A stretch of DNA of 64,000 bases, taken from contig NZ_CP109583.1 of the NCBI RefSeq assembly GCF_036250755.1, positions 3,968,001-4,032,000 of the forward strand, read 5' to 3'. Made by a program: the position numbers and the translations under genes. This DNA is from Streptomyces uncialis. GTDB taxonomy: Bacteria; Actinomycetota; Actinomycetes; Streptomycetales; Streptomycetaceae. Positions 34,525-41,932 of this stretch are shown piece after piece (the first letter of the stretch is position 1; each line of letters starts with the position of its first letter). The notes below the pieces were generated by a model. The model did not search any database, was not told the DNA's origin, and saw only the letters and a list, made by a program, of their open reading frames with translations.

Positions 34525-35230
34525 GCGGGTCGCCTTCGCTTGCGCCTCCGAGGTCCGTCCGGCTGGACGAACTTGTTTCCTGTGCCGTCGCTCGGTGGTT
34601 TCGCGCAGTTCCCCGCGCCCCTGGATGCTGCCCCTTCGGGATTGTTCGTCGGGTGCGGGTCTGCCCTCGTCTTCGCGCAGTTCCCCGCGCCCCTTTGGGG
34701 CGCGTCCTGTGGGTTCTTCGGGTCGGTGCCGGTCGGGATTCTCCGTCCTCGATCCGACACGCTCGGTACGACGTCCAGCGGATCTACTGAAGAGCATCGG
34801 AGTCTGCGGGCAGAGATTCCCGCCCACCCCCTCCCGCAGCAGCGCGACTCCGCGAGGAGGGGGTTTGAAACCCGACCCCGGTTGCTGCTCGCCCGCAGAC
34901 GGACGGCAGCCCCCAGTTGGGGCGCCCCTTCAGGGGCGCGGGGAACTGCGCACCCCCGGAGTACCCGAACAGGAACAAGTACGCCCAGGTGGGGAACCCC
35001 AGGGGCGCGAGGAACTGCGCACCCCACGAACGACGGCACAGGAACGAAGTACGCCCAGCACAGGAAACCCAGGGGCGCGGGGAACTGCGCGAGAGCGACC
35101 CGCACCCCAAGAAGCGACCGCAACGGAGCAGCATCCAGGGGCGCGAGGAACTGCGCACCCACCGAGCGACGGCACAGGAACGAAGTACGCCCAGCCGGAC
35201 GGACCTCGGTACTCGGCGGGCCCCGGGGCT
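34525..35230. repeat. mosaic repeat cluster H (two-sided, convergent gap)
   Basis: A 706-bp cluster between convergent genes, repetitive over nearly its whole length. It opens with GGTCGCCTTCGCTTGCGCC (34529). Forward cores at 34603-34621 and 34675-34693 (72 bp), central element 34675-34951 (reverse orientation), inverted cores at 34933-34951, 35002-35020, 35072-35090 and 35138-35156 (spacings 69, 70 and 66). No gene is seen. Confidence 0.88.
34675..34951 (-). repeat. 277-bp central element, copy H (full length)
   Basis: Exactly 277 bp, reverse orientation. Terminal inverted cores at 34675-34693 and 34933-34951. The internal inverted repeat AGTCTGCGGGC (near 34800) pairs with GCCCGCAGAC (near 34890), one base short of perfect. 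It belongs to the GAGCGTGTCGGATCG subtype. The left end reads CGCGCCCCTTTGGGGCGCG, a stem with a TTT loop. Confidence 0.85.
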
Positions 35231-36022
35231 CTACGCCTCGTCGAACGACACCGCCCTGAACGCCGTGTTGACGGCCAGCAGCCCGCCGTCCACGGGAAGC
35301 GACACCCCCGTGATCCACGCCGCGTCGGAGGACGCCAGGAACGCGACGGCCGCCGCGATGTCCTCCGGCTCCCCGACCCGCCCCAGCGGGTAGAGCCCCC
35401 CGACGCGGTCGACGTCGTTGCCCTGTTCGGACCACGCGGGCGTCCGCACCGTCCCCGGCGCGACGAGGTTGACCCGTACCCCCCGCCCGGCGGCATGCCC
35501 CGCGAGGGTCCGGGTCAGCGACATCAGTCCGGCCTTCGCCGCGCTGTAGGCGTGACAGCCGAAGTCCTGGATGCCGTTGACGGAGCCGACGTTGACGATC
35601 GCGCCCCGCCCGGACGACACGAGGGCGGGCAGCGCGGCCCGCGCACAGCGGTACGCGCCGGTGAGGGTCACCTCCAGATCGGTGTTCCACACCTCGTCGG
35701 ACCCGTCCTCGAACAGCGGGGTGTCGGGATGGCAGGCGTACGCGTTGTTGACCAGCACGTCCAGCGATCCGAACGCCTCGACCGCGCGGGTGACCGCCGC
35801 GTCGACCTGCCCCCGGTCGGTCACATCGCAGCCGAACGCCTCCGCCGTGCCGCCCGCGTCCCGGATCTCCGCGACGACCCGCGCCGCGTTGTCCATGTCG
35901 ATGTCCGTGACGAGGACCCCCGCGCCCTCCGCCGCGAACCGGCGGGCCGTGGCCGCCCCGATCCCCCGGCCCGCGCCGGTGATCATCACTCCGTGTCCTT
36001 CGAACCGCGCTGTACGAGTCAT
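35231..36022 (-). CDS. short-chain dehydrogenase/reductase
   Basis: Classical SDR of 263 residues, NAD(P)-dependent. Cofactor motif TGAGRGIG (TGxxxGxG, about residue 15), an NNAYA motif (NNAG position), catalytic Ser in VGSVNG and Y-x-x-x-K in YSAAK (about residue 158), and the PGTVRTP segment after the active site. Acidic VTDIDMD after beta-2 suggests NAD(H). Substrate unknown. The adjacent serine hydrolase gene (55 bp upstream, same strand) may form an operon with it. Confidence 0.9.
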   Translation of the reverse strand: MTRTARFEGHGVMITGAGRGIGAATARRFAAEGAGVLVTDIDMDNAARVVAEIRDAGGTAEAFGCDVTDRGQVDAAVTRAVEAFGSLDVLVNNAYACHPDTPLFEDGSDEVWNTDLEVTLTGAYRCARAALPALVSSGRGAIVNVGSVNGIQDFGCHAYSAAKAGLMSLTRTLAGHAAGRGVRVNLVAPGTVRTPAWSEQGNDVDRVGGLYPLGRVGEPEDIAAAVAFLASSDAAWITGVSLPVDGGLLAVNTAFRAVSFDEA

Positions 36023-36077
36023 GACCGGAACGTACCCGCCATGATCGTGTCCCGACGAGCCCCGGGCGGCCCCCGGT

Positions 36078-37319
36078 TCAGCCGGCGAGCGCGCTCCGTA
36101 CCGCGCGGACCAGTGCCTGGGCGCGGGCGTCGGACGTCACCGACTTGCGCAGCCCGTTGGTGACGTAGCCGAAGGCGGTGCCGCTCTGCGGGTCGGCGAA
36201 GCCGAGCGGGCCGCCGCGGCCGGGGTGGCCGAACGAGCCGGGGCCCAGCAGCGGTGACGCCGAGCCGTGCAGCATGAACCCGGCACCGAAGCGGGTGGTG
36301 ATGACGAGGACCCGGTCGGGCCCGGCGGACGCCTCGGCCCGCGCGAGGTCCAGGGTCGCCGGGTCGAACAGCGGCGGGGCGCCGTCCACCGGACCGATCA
36401 GCGCGGCGTGGAAGCGGGACAGCGCGCGGGCCGTCATGATCCCGTTCGACGCGGGCAGCACGGCCGCCCGGTACGCGGGGTCGTTCTCGTCGGGCACGGG
36501 GCTGATCGCGGCGAACGCCCGCCGGGTGAGGGAGCCGGGGTCGGCGTACGCCTCGGACACCCCGCGCCGGGGCCGCAGCCGGGGACCGTCGGACGCGCTG
36601 ACGGGTGCCTCGGTGGAACCGATGCGGCCCACCCGCCGCGCCCGCTCCGGCGGCAGTCCGACCCACAGGTCGAGGCCGAGGGGCCGGGCGATCTCCTGGT
36701 CGACCCAGGTCCCGAAGGGGACACCGGTGACCCGGCGGACGAGTTCGGCGGTCAGCCAGCCGTAGGTGTGGGCGTGGTAGCCGTGGTCGGTGCCGGGCTC
36801 CCAGAACGGCCGCTGCGCGGCGACCGCGGCGGCGGTGCGCTCCGGATCGGCGGCCTCGGCGGGGGTGAGCGGCCGGTCCAGGGCGGGTATCCCGGCGCGG
36901 TGGGCGAGCACATGCCGGACCAGGGTGCGTTCCTTGCCCTCGGCCTTGTACTCGGGCCAGTAGGCGGCGACGGGGGCGTCGAGGTCGAGTTGCCCGCGCT
37001 GGTGCAGCAGGAGCAGCGCGGCGGCGGCCACGCCCTTCGTCGCGGAGCGGACGATCTGCGCGGTGTCCTGCCGCCAGGGCTCGCCGCCGGGTGCCGCGTC
37101 CACGTCCCGGGTACCGGCCCACAGATCGGCCACGGGCCGTCCGTCGCGGTGGACGGTGAGCGCGGCGCCGCGCTCACCGCGTTCGGTGAAGTTGCGGGCG
37201 AACGCGTCCCGGACGCCCTCGAACCCTTCGGCGACCGTCCCGTGCACGACCGGCGGCGTACCGGTGTCCGCCGTCGTGGCCGTACCCGTGGCCGTACCCG
37301 TGTCCGTCGTCGCGCTCAT
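36078..37319 (-). CDS. serine beta-lactamase-fold hydrolase/esterase (EstB-like)
   Basis: A 413-residue class-C beta-lactamase-related protein without signal peptide. Catalytic S-x-x-K in RSATKGVAAAALLLL (about residue 94) and the second-motif Tyr in YHAHTYGWLTAELVRRVTG; GHPGRGGPLGFADP near the C-terminus corresponds to the KTG-like loop as HPG. Family members are mainly cytoplasmic esterases or D-amino-acid hydrolases. A low-complexity Thr/Gly/Ala N-terminus precedes the domain. ATG 37319 follows GGGGGACGAGG. The substrate cannot be told. Confidence 0.87.
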   Translation of the reverse strand: MSATTDTGTATGTATTADTGTPPVVHGTVAEGFEGVRDAFARNFTERGERGAALTVHRDGRPVADLWAGTRDVDAAPGGEPWRQDTAQIVRSATKGVAAAALLLLHQRGQLDLDAPVAAYWPEYKAEGKERTLVRHVLAHRAGIPALDRPLTPAEAADPERTAAAVAAQRPFWEPGTDHGYHAHTYGWLTAELVRRVTGVPFGTWVDQEIARPLGLDLWVGLPPERARRVGRIGSTEAPVSASDGPRLRPRRGVSEAYADPGSLTRRAFAAISPVPDENDPAYRAAVLPASNGIMTARALSRFHAALIGPVDGAPPLFDPATLDLARAEASAGPDRVLVITTRFGAGFMLHGSASPLLGPGSFGHPGRGGPLGFADPQSGTAFGYVTNGLRKSVTSDARAQALVRAVRSALAG

Positions 37320-37394
37320 GTCCTCGTCCCCCGTGTCGCGGTGGTGGCGTCCCGTGTAACCGCCACCGGGTCACCGGGATTCCCGGCGGGCCCG

Positions 37395-38186
37395 TCAGCC
37401 GCCCGGGACGGCCCGGGGGTCGAAGCCGAACGGCAGTTCCAGGCGGTGGCGCCGCATCAGTTCCGGGTCGCGGAGCAGGGTGCCCGTCGGTCCGTCGGCG
37501 GCGATCACGCCCTCGCTCAGGACCAGCGAGCGGGGGCAGAGTTCCGCGGCGTACGGGAGGTCGTGGGTGACCATCAGGACGGTGACGTCCAGCGCGCGCA
37601 GGATGTCGGCGAGTTCGCGGCGCGCGGCGGGGTCGAGGTTGGACGAGGGCTCGTCGAGGACCAGGATCTCGGGGCGCATCGCGAGGACCGTGGCGACGGC
37701 GACCCGGCGGCGCTGGCCGTAGGAGAGGTGGTGCGGGGGGCGGTCGGCGTACGCGCTCATCCCGACGAGGCCGAGGGCTTCGTCGACCCGTTCCGACAGC
37801 CGGGTGCCGCGCAGTCCGGCGGTGGCCGGGCCGAAGGCCACGTCCTCGCGGACGGTCGGCATGAACAGCTGGTCGTCGGGGTCCTGGAAGACGAGGCCGA
37901 CCCGGCGGCGGATCTCCGGCATGGTGCCCGGGCCCACCGGCAGTCCGGCGACGGTCACGCTGCCCGCGCCGGGGGTGAGGATGCCGTTGAGATGGAGGAC
38001 GAGGGTGGTCTTCCCGGCGCCGTTGGGGCCGAGGAGGGCGACGCGTTCGCCCCGGCCGATCCGCAGGTCCACCCCGTACAGGGCCTGGTGGCCGTCCGGG
38101 TAGGCGAAGGCGAGGCCCGCCACCACCAGCGAGTCCGGTTCCCGTGCCGTTCGTTCCCCGCCGTGCGGGAGCGCGCCCGTGTCCAC
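37395..38186 (-). CDS. cbiO: energy-coupling-factor ATPase of a Ni/Co transporter
   Basis: ATP-binding subunit of 263 residues. Walker A GPNGAGKTT (about residue 50), Q-loop LVFQDPDDQLF (ECF type), signature LSYGQRRRVAVATVLA and Walker B ILVLDEPSSNLDP, then THDLPYAAELC. It energises uptake through the CbiQ- and CbiM-type proteins encoded upstream. GTG 38186 is the best start, with GAGGTGG upstream. The Nur-like operator ahead of cbiM suggests nickel rather than cobalt, in which case nikO would be the better name. Confidence 0.9.
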   Translation of the reverse strand: MDTGALPHGGERTAREPDSLVVAGLAFAYPDGHQALYGVDLRIGRGERVALLGPNGAGKTTLVLHLNGILTPGAGSVTVAGLPVGPGTMPEIRRRVGLVFQDPDDQLFMPTVREDVAFGPATAGLRGTRLSERVDEALGLVGMSAYADRPPHHLSYGQRRRVAVATVLAMRPEILVLDEPSSNLDPAARRELADILRALDVTVLMVTHDLPYAAELCPRSLVLSEGVIAADGPTGTLLRDPELMRRHRLELPFGFDPRAVPGG

Positions 38187-38247
38187 CCGTCCGCCACCTC
38201 TTCCGTGAGTTCCCGCTGTGCCGGTGACGGGCCTGCCGTCGTGTTCC

Positions 38248-39009
38248 TCACCGGGTCCAGGCCAGGACGCACAAGGGCAGCGCCGAGGCCGGGAGGGCCA
38301 GGGCGCGTACCCACTCGGTGCGGCCCGTGGGCACCGGTTCGGTGACCCGGAGGGTTCCGGTGTAGCCGCGGCTGAGCATCGCCAGGTACACCCGCTCGCC
38401 CCGTTCGTAGGAGCGGATGAACAGCGTGGCGGCGGTCCGCGCCAGGACACCCCACTGCCGTATCCCCCTGGCCGTGTACCCCCGGGACTCCCGGGCGATC
38501 CGCATCCGCCGGGCCTCGTCGGTGACCACGTCCCCGTAGCGGATCATGAACATCGCGATCTGGACCAGCGGCTGCGGCAGCCGCAGCCGCTCCAGTCCGA
38601 GGAGCAGTCCGCGCAGTTCGGTGGTGGCGGCGAGCAGTACCGACGCGGCCACCCCCAGGGTGCCCTTGGCCAGGACGTTCCACGCGCCCCAGAGTCCGTC
38701 GACGCTCAGGGACGCTCCGAGGACGTCGGTGCGTTCCCCTTCGGCGACGAACGGCAGCGCCACCGCGAACACGACGAACGGCACCTCGATCAGCAGCCTC
38801 CGGCCCACCAGTCCGGCCGGGAGCCGGGCCGCGCAGGTGACGGCGCCGAGGAGCACGGCGTATCCGGCGAAGGCCCAAACGGCGGTGCGCGGTGTCGACA
38901 CGACGACCAGGACGAAGCACAGGACGGCCGTCAGTTTGGTGTGCGGCGGCAGCCGGTGCACCGGGGTCCGGCCGGGGACGTACAGCTGGTGGGCGTGGCC
39001 CGCGCCCAT
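38248..39009 (-). CDS. cbiQ: ECF-type transmembrane subunit CbiQ/NikQ
   Basis: A 253-residue membrane protein with about five hydrophobic segments. The two Ala-Arg-Gly coupling motifs of EcfT proteins are visible: ARESRGYTARG (about residue 170) and AMLSRGYTG (about 215), which contact the ATPase. It starts four bases after the cbiM stop, so it is part of the cbiM-cbiQ-cbiO operon. Confidence 0.9.
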   Translation of the reverse strand: MGAGHAHQLYVPGRTPVHRLPPHTKLTAVLCFVLVVVSTPRTAVWAFAGYAVLLGAVTCAARLPAGLVGRRLLIEVPFVVFAVALPFVAEGERTDVLGASLSVDGLWGAWNVLAKGTLGVAASVLLAATTELRGLLLGLERLRLPQPLVQIAMFMIRYGDVVTDEARRMRIARESRGYTARGIRQWGVLARTAATLFIRSYERGERVYLAMLSRGYTGTLRVTEPVPTGRTEWVRALALPASALPLCVLAWTR

Positions 39010-39013
39010 GCCG

Positions 39014-40081
39014 TCAGCCGGCCTTCCCCTGGTCTCGCGGTGCGTCGGGGCCCCGGCGGCGGCGCACCGCCAGGAAGACCCCGGTACCGGCGGCGACCGT
39101 GACGCCCACCCCGATGATCCCGGCGAGTCCGCCGGAGATCCGGGCGTCGGTGAGGTCCCCGACGCCGTAGTCGGCGAGCGGCCAGCCGGCCGTGTCGTGT
39201 TCGCGGGCCTTCGCGTCGATGCCCCGGTCGGCGGCGACCTTCTCCAGTCCGTCGGGTTCGGCGGAGGCGTAGAAGCTGACGAACCCGGCCAGTACGAGCG
39301 ACGCGGCGAGTCCGCCGAGCCAGACCTTCCGGTGCGAGGTCCGGGGAGCCGTCCGCGGCTGCGGGGCCTCGACCGGTTCGCCGCCGACCCGCAGCTTCAG
39401 CGGCCGGGCCAGGTCCCGGGCCCCGTACACGAGGTCGGGGCGCACGGCGAGGACCGCGCCGACGGTCAGCGCGGTGATCACCGCTTCCCCCATCCCGATG
39501 AGGACATGGACGCCGACCATCGCGGTGGCGACCTTCCCCAGCGGTACGTCGGTGGTGCCGCCGACCGCGTACACGAGGGTGAAGGCGAGCGCCGCGAGCG
39601 GTACGGAGACGAGGGCCGCGGCGAACGCGGAACCGGTGACCGCCCGGCGGCCCCGGGGCAGGATCTTCACCAGGACCCGGAACACCGCGTAGCCGCTCAG
39701 CGCGGTGACCACGCCCATGACGGTGATGTTGACGCCGAGCGCGGTGAGCCCGCCGTCGGCGAAGAGGACGCCTTGCAGCAGGAGGACCACGGACAGGCAC
39801 AGGATCCCGGTCCAGGGGCCGACGAGGATCGCGGCGAGCGCCCCGCCCATCAGATGGCCGCTGGTCCCGGCGCCGACGGGGAAGTTCAGCATCTGCGCGG
39901 CGAAGACGAACGCGGCGACGAGTCCGGCGAGCGGCGCGAGCCGTTCGCCGGAGGTCCCGCTGCCGGGCGGCCCGGCCAGTTCCTCGCGGGCGCCCCGGAG
40001 GGCGACGGCGACGGCACCCGCCGCGACGGCTCCGGCGGCGAGGGAGACGGGGATGTCGATGAATCCGTCGGGCACATGCAT
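39014..40081 (-). CDS. cbiM: CbiM-type nickel/cobalt substrate-binding membrane protein fused to a PDGLE (CbiN-like) domain
   Basis: A 355-residue protein. It begins MHVPDGFIDIP, the universal CbiM/NikM N-terminus whose amino group and His2 coordinate the metal. Further conserved stretches include GAGTSGHLMGGALAAILVGPWTG and VGVHVLIGMGEAVITALTV. About seven membrane segments are followed by a C-terminal section with SAEPDGLEKVAADRG, the PDGLE motif, which normally forms the separate small CbiN/NikN subunit. It is first gene of the operon, with a 23-bp Nur-like palindrome 113 bp upstream. Confidence 0.92.
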   Translation of the reverse strand: MHVPDGFIDIPVSLAAGAVAAGAVAVALRGAREELAGPPGSGTSGERLAPLAGLVAAFVFAAQMLNFPVGAGTSGHLMGGALAAILVGPWTGILCLSVVLLLQGVLFADGGLTALGVNITVMGVVTALSGYAVFRVLVKILPRGRRAVTGSAFAAALVSVPLAALAFTLVYAVGGTTDVPLGKVATAMVGVHVLIGMGEAVITALTVGAVLAVRPDLVYGARDLARPLKLRVGGEPVEAPQPRTAPRTSHRKVWLGGLAASLVLAGFVSFYASAEPDGLEKVAADRGIDAKAREHDTAGWPLADYGVGDLTDARISGGLAGIIGVGVTVAAGTGVFLAVRRRRGPDAPRDQGKAG

Positions 40082-40193
40082 GGGCGGCCTCGCTTCGTCA
40101 CGTGCGGGCAGGAGCATGTGGTGGCCGCGGGGGCGCGTCGGGGCCGCCCACCGTGCGGGGGAGGCCGCCGGTCGAACCGTTCGATGATTGCCC

Positions 40194-40216
40194 CTCTTGC
40201 GAAGCCCTCGCAAGAG
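40194..40216. promoter_or_regulatory. Nur-box-like operator upstream of the metal transporter
   Basis: CTCTTGCGA-AGCCC-TCGCAAGAG: perfect 9-bp inverted arms with a 5-bp spacer. The central part TTGCGA-N5-TCGCAA matches the published S. coelicolor Nur consensus (tTGCaa-N5-ttGCAA) at all but the symmetric fifth positions. The site lies in the divergent region between cbiM (leftward) and the ssgE-type gene (rightward). Nickel-dependent repression is inferred. Confidence 0.65.
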
Positions 40217-40321
40217 TGCGCGGGCCCCGGCGGTCGCGGGATTCCGGAAAACGCAAATCGTAAATCACGGAAATATGGGACATTGGATGACGAGCAGCGA
40301 ATGAGCGTGAGGAGCCCGCTG

Positions 40322-40693
40322 ATGACCGCCGTCGAGCAGCGCGCACGAGCCCGCGTCGTCACGGACTTCGCCGGGGAGCGCTCAGCGGTCCCCGTCGCCC
40401 TGTCCTACGACCCCGAGAGCGACCCGGGCGCCGTCCATATGACCCTTCCCCCCGGCCTGGGCGCCACCCCCGACGACTGGGTCTTCACCCGGGAGCTGCT
40501 GGAACGCGGGCTCAGGGGCCCCGTCGCCAACGGTCCCGTCAGCATCTGGCCGTGCGGACGCGCGCAGGCGATCGTGGAGCTGCACTCGCCCGGCGGGGTG
40601 TCCCTGGTCCAGTTCGACTCCCGCGCCCTGACCCGTTTCCTCGGCCGCACCTACGAGGCGGTGGCGACGGTCCGGGTCAACCGGCTGCGCTGA
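40322..40693 (+). CDS. ssgE: SsgA-like sporulation/cell-division protein (probably SsgE)
   Basis: A 123-residue SALP. These proteins are unique to sporulating actinomycetes and control septum placement and spore maturation. Family features visible: VPVALSYDPESDPGAVHMTL, WVFTRELLERGLRGP, a GPVSIWP strand and SLVQFDSRALTRFLGRTYEAV near the C-terminus. Assignment to SsgE rests on remembered synteny (ssgE near two PBP genes in S. coelicolor), not on alignment. ATG 40322 is preferred over ATG 40301 because GAGGAG precedes it by seven bases. The upstream region is unusually AT-rich for this genome. Confidence 0.82.
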   Translation: MTAVEQRARARVVTDFAGERSAVPVALSYDPESDPGAVHMTLPPGLGATPDDWVFTRELLERGLRGPVANGPVSIWPCGRAQAIVELHSPGGVSLVQFDSRALTRFLGRTYEAVATVRVNRLR

Positions 40694-40730
40694 ACCATGA
40701 GGCCGACCGCCCGTCACGGACGACCCCTCC

Positions 40731-41279
40731 CTACGGCAGGACGGTCACCCGACCCGGCCCTTCGTCCACCTCGGTGTGCAGCGAGTACGTGACGATGTTG
40801 CCGAGGTCGGTCGAGAGCCGCGCGACCAGCCTCTCCAGCGCGGCCACCCAGGCGGCGGGCGCGTCACCGGGCGCCACCACCGACAGATGCAGGGTGCCCG
40901 ACGGACCCGTCGCCGTCCCGTCGGCCACCGCCCCACCGGCCGTGAGACCCGGGGGCGGCGGGTCGAGCTCCCGCAGCGCGCGTTCCCGCAGGTCGGCGAG
41001 GAGTGCCGGGCGCGGGTCGAGGAGCGGTTCCAGGGACCGCCACACGAGGTGACCGGTCACCAGCCGGACGTCCTCGCCGCGCGCCCGGGGCGCCAACACA
41101 CCCAGCAGCCCCAGCCGGAACAGCACGGTCTCCAGCTGCGAGACGACGACCGACGAGGCCGCGCTCAGCTCCGCGAGGGTCAGCCGCTCCCCGCCCGCCC
41201 GCTGATGCCGGACGAGCGCGGTCACGATCCGCCCGGACGCGCCCGGGAACAGCGCGGAGATCGGCTCGGCGAAGTTCAT
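40731..41279 (-). CDS. winged-helix DNA-binding protein
   Basis: A 182-residue protein. Residues ~15-70 (GRIVTALVRHQRAGGERLTLAELSAASSVVVSQLETVLFRLGLLGVL) form an ArsR/MarR-like winged helix. The C-terminal half (TLHLSVVAPGDAPAAWVAALERLVARLSTDLGNIVTYSLHTEVDEGPGRVTVLP) is a conserved-looking alpha/beta domain without recognised ligand residues. No cysteine-based metal site is seen, so it is not an ordinary ArsR metal sensor. ATG 41279 follows GGGAGAG. It is convergent with the ssgE-type gene. Confidence 0.75.
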   Translation of the reverse strand: MNFAEPISALFPGASGRIVTALVRHQRAGGERLTLAELSAASSVVVSQLETVLFRLGLLGVLAPRARGEDVRLVTGHLVWRSLEPLLDPRPALLADLRERALRELDPPPPGLTAGGAVADGTATGPSGTLHLSVVAPGDAPAAWVAALERLVARLSTDLGNIVTYSLHTEVDEGPGRVTVLP

Positions 41280-41490
41280 GGCTCTCCCGGTCGTGACGGC
41301 ACGGACAACACAGTCGTCCGTCCCCATGGGCATGACGGCACGGACACACGGCCGCCCGTCCCCCGTAGGCGGGCACCGACCAGGGAACGGACGACCACCC
41401 CCCACGCTAATCCCCCACCCCGCCCGTTCCCACCGCCCCCCGAACCACTCCCGCTCCACCCAAAGCACTAGTCCCAAGGTCCCGCCCGGG
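41280..41490. other. promoter-side flank of the winged-helix gene
   Basis: About 210 bp upstream of the leftward winged-helix gene, with no supported ORF. CATGGGCATGACGGCACGGACA-like phrases repeat weakly around 41270-41350 (GACGGCACGGACA occurs twice). The dispersed repeat modules begin at about 41495. Confidence 0.45.
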
Positions 41491-41758
41491 AGTGCCCCCA
41501 AAGGGGCGCGGGGAACTGCGCAAAGACGAGGACGGCCCGCACCCGAGAAGCGACCGCAAGGGGGCAGCATCCAGGGGCGCGGGGAACTGCGCACCCACGA
41601 ACGACGGCACAGCAACGAAGTACGCCCAGCACAGGAAACCCAGAGGCGCAAGCGAAGGCGACCTGCGGGGAACTGCGCACCCCACGAACGACGGCACAAG
41701 AACGAAGTACGCCCAGCCGGACAGACCTAGGAAGCCCAAGCGAAGGCGACCCGCGAAG
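41491..41758. repeat. mosaic repeat cluster I (one-sided)
   Basis: Inverted cores at 41503-41521 and 41574-41592 (71 bp apart), then a truncated core near 41664 and two inverted AAGCGAAGGCG modules (near 41650 and 41738). There is no central element. It ends directly at a strong hairpin. No gene is seen. Confidence 0.82.
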
Positions 41759-41804
41759 GCGAAGGGCGCCCCCACCGGCCGAAACCGGTGGGAACGCCCT
41801 TCGC
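41759..41804 (-). terminator. strong two-part hairpin downstream of the MMPL gene
   Basis: GCGAAGGGCG (41759-41768) pairs with CGCCCTTCGC (41795-41804), and inside it CCACCGG (41772-41778) pairs with CCGGTGG (41785-41791). The result is a nested stem of 17 base pairs. It lies about 130 bp after the MMPL stop on that coding strand and probably terminates the TetR-MMPL transcript. Confidence 0.7.
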
Positions 41805-41833
41805 AGGAGATGCAGGAGAGGTACGGGGACCCG

Positions 41834-41921
41834 AGGTCAGGGACCCGGAGCCCAGGTCAGGGACTCCAGGTCAAGGAGCCCAGGTCAGGGACCCGAGGTC
41901 AGGAACCCGGAGCCCAGGTCA
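41834..41921. repeat. AGGTCA tandem array 1
   Basis: Six copies of AGGTCA start at 41834, 41854, 41868, 41882, 41896 and 41916 (steps 20, 14, 14, 14, 20), each mostly followed by GGGA or GGAACC. The array sits between the MMPL stop codon and the terminator hairpin. It is unlike the mosaic modules in sequence and period. Confidence 0.75.
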
Positions 41922-41932
41922 GGGGCCAGGGA

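Noticed and set aside
34675..34951. Remnant of an insertion sequence with transposase
   Set aside because: No transposase fragment is readable in any frame of any copy; only a non-coding MITE-like or RNA interpretation remains.
40082..40321. Cobalamin riboswitch upstream of the CbiMQO operon
   Set aside because: No B12-box sequence or suitable helices were found; a Nur-like palindrome explains the conserved-looking part better.
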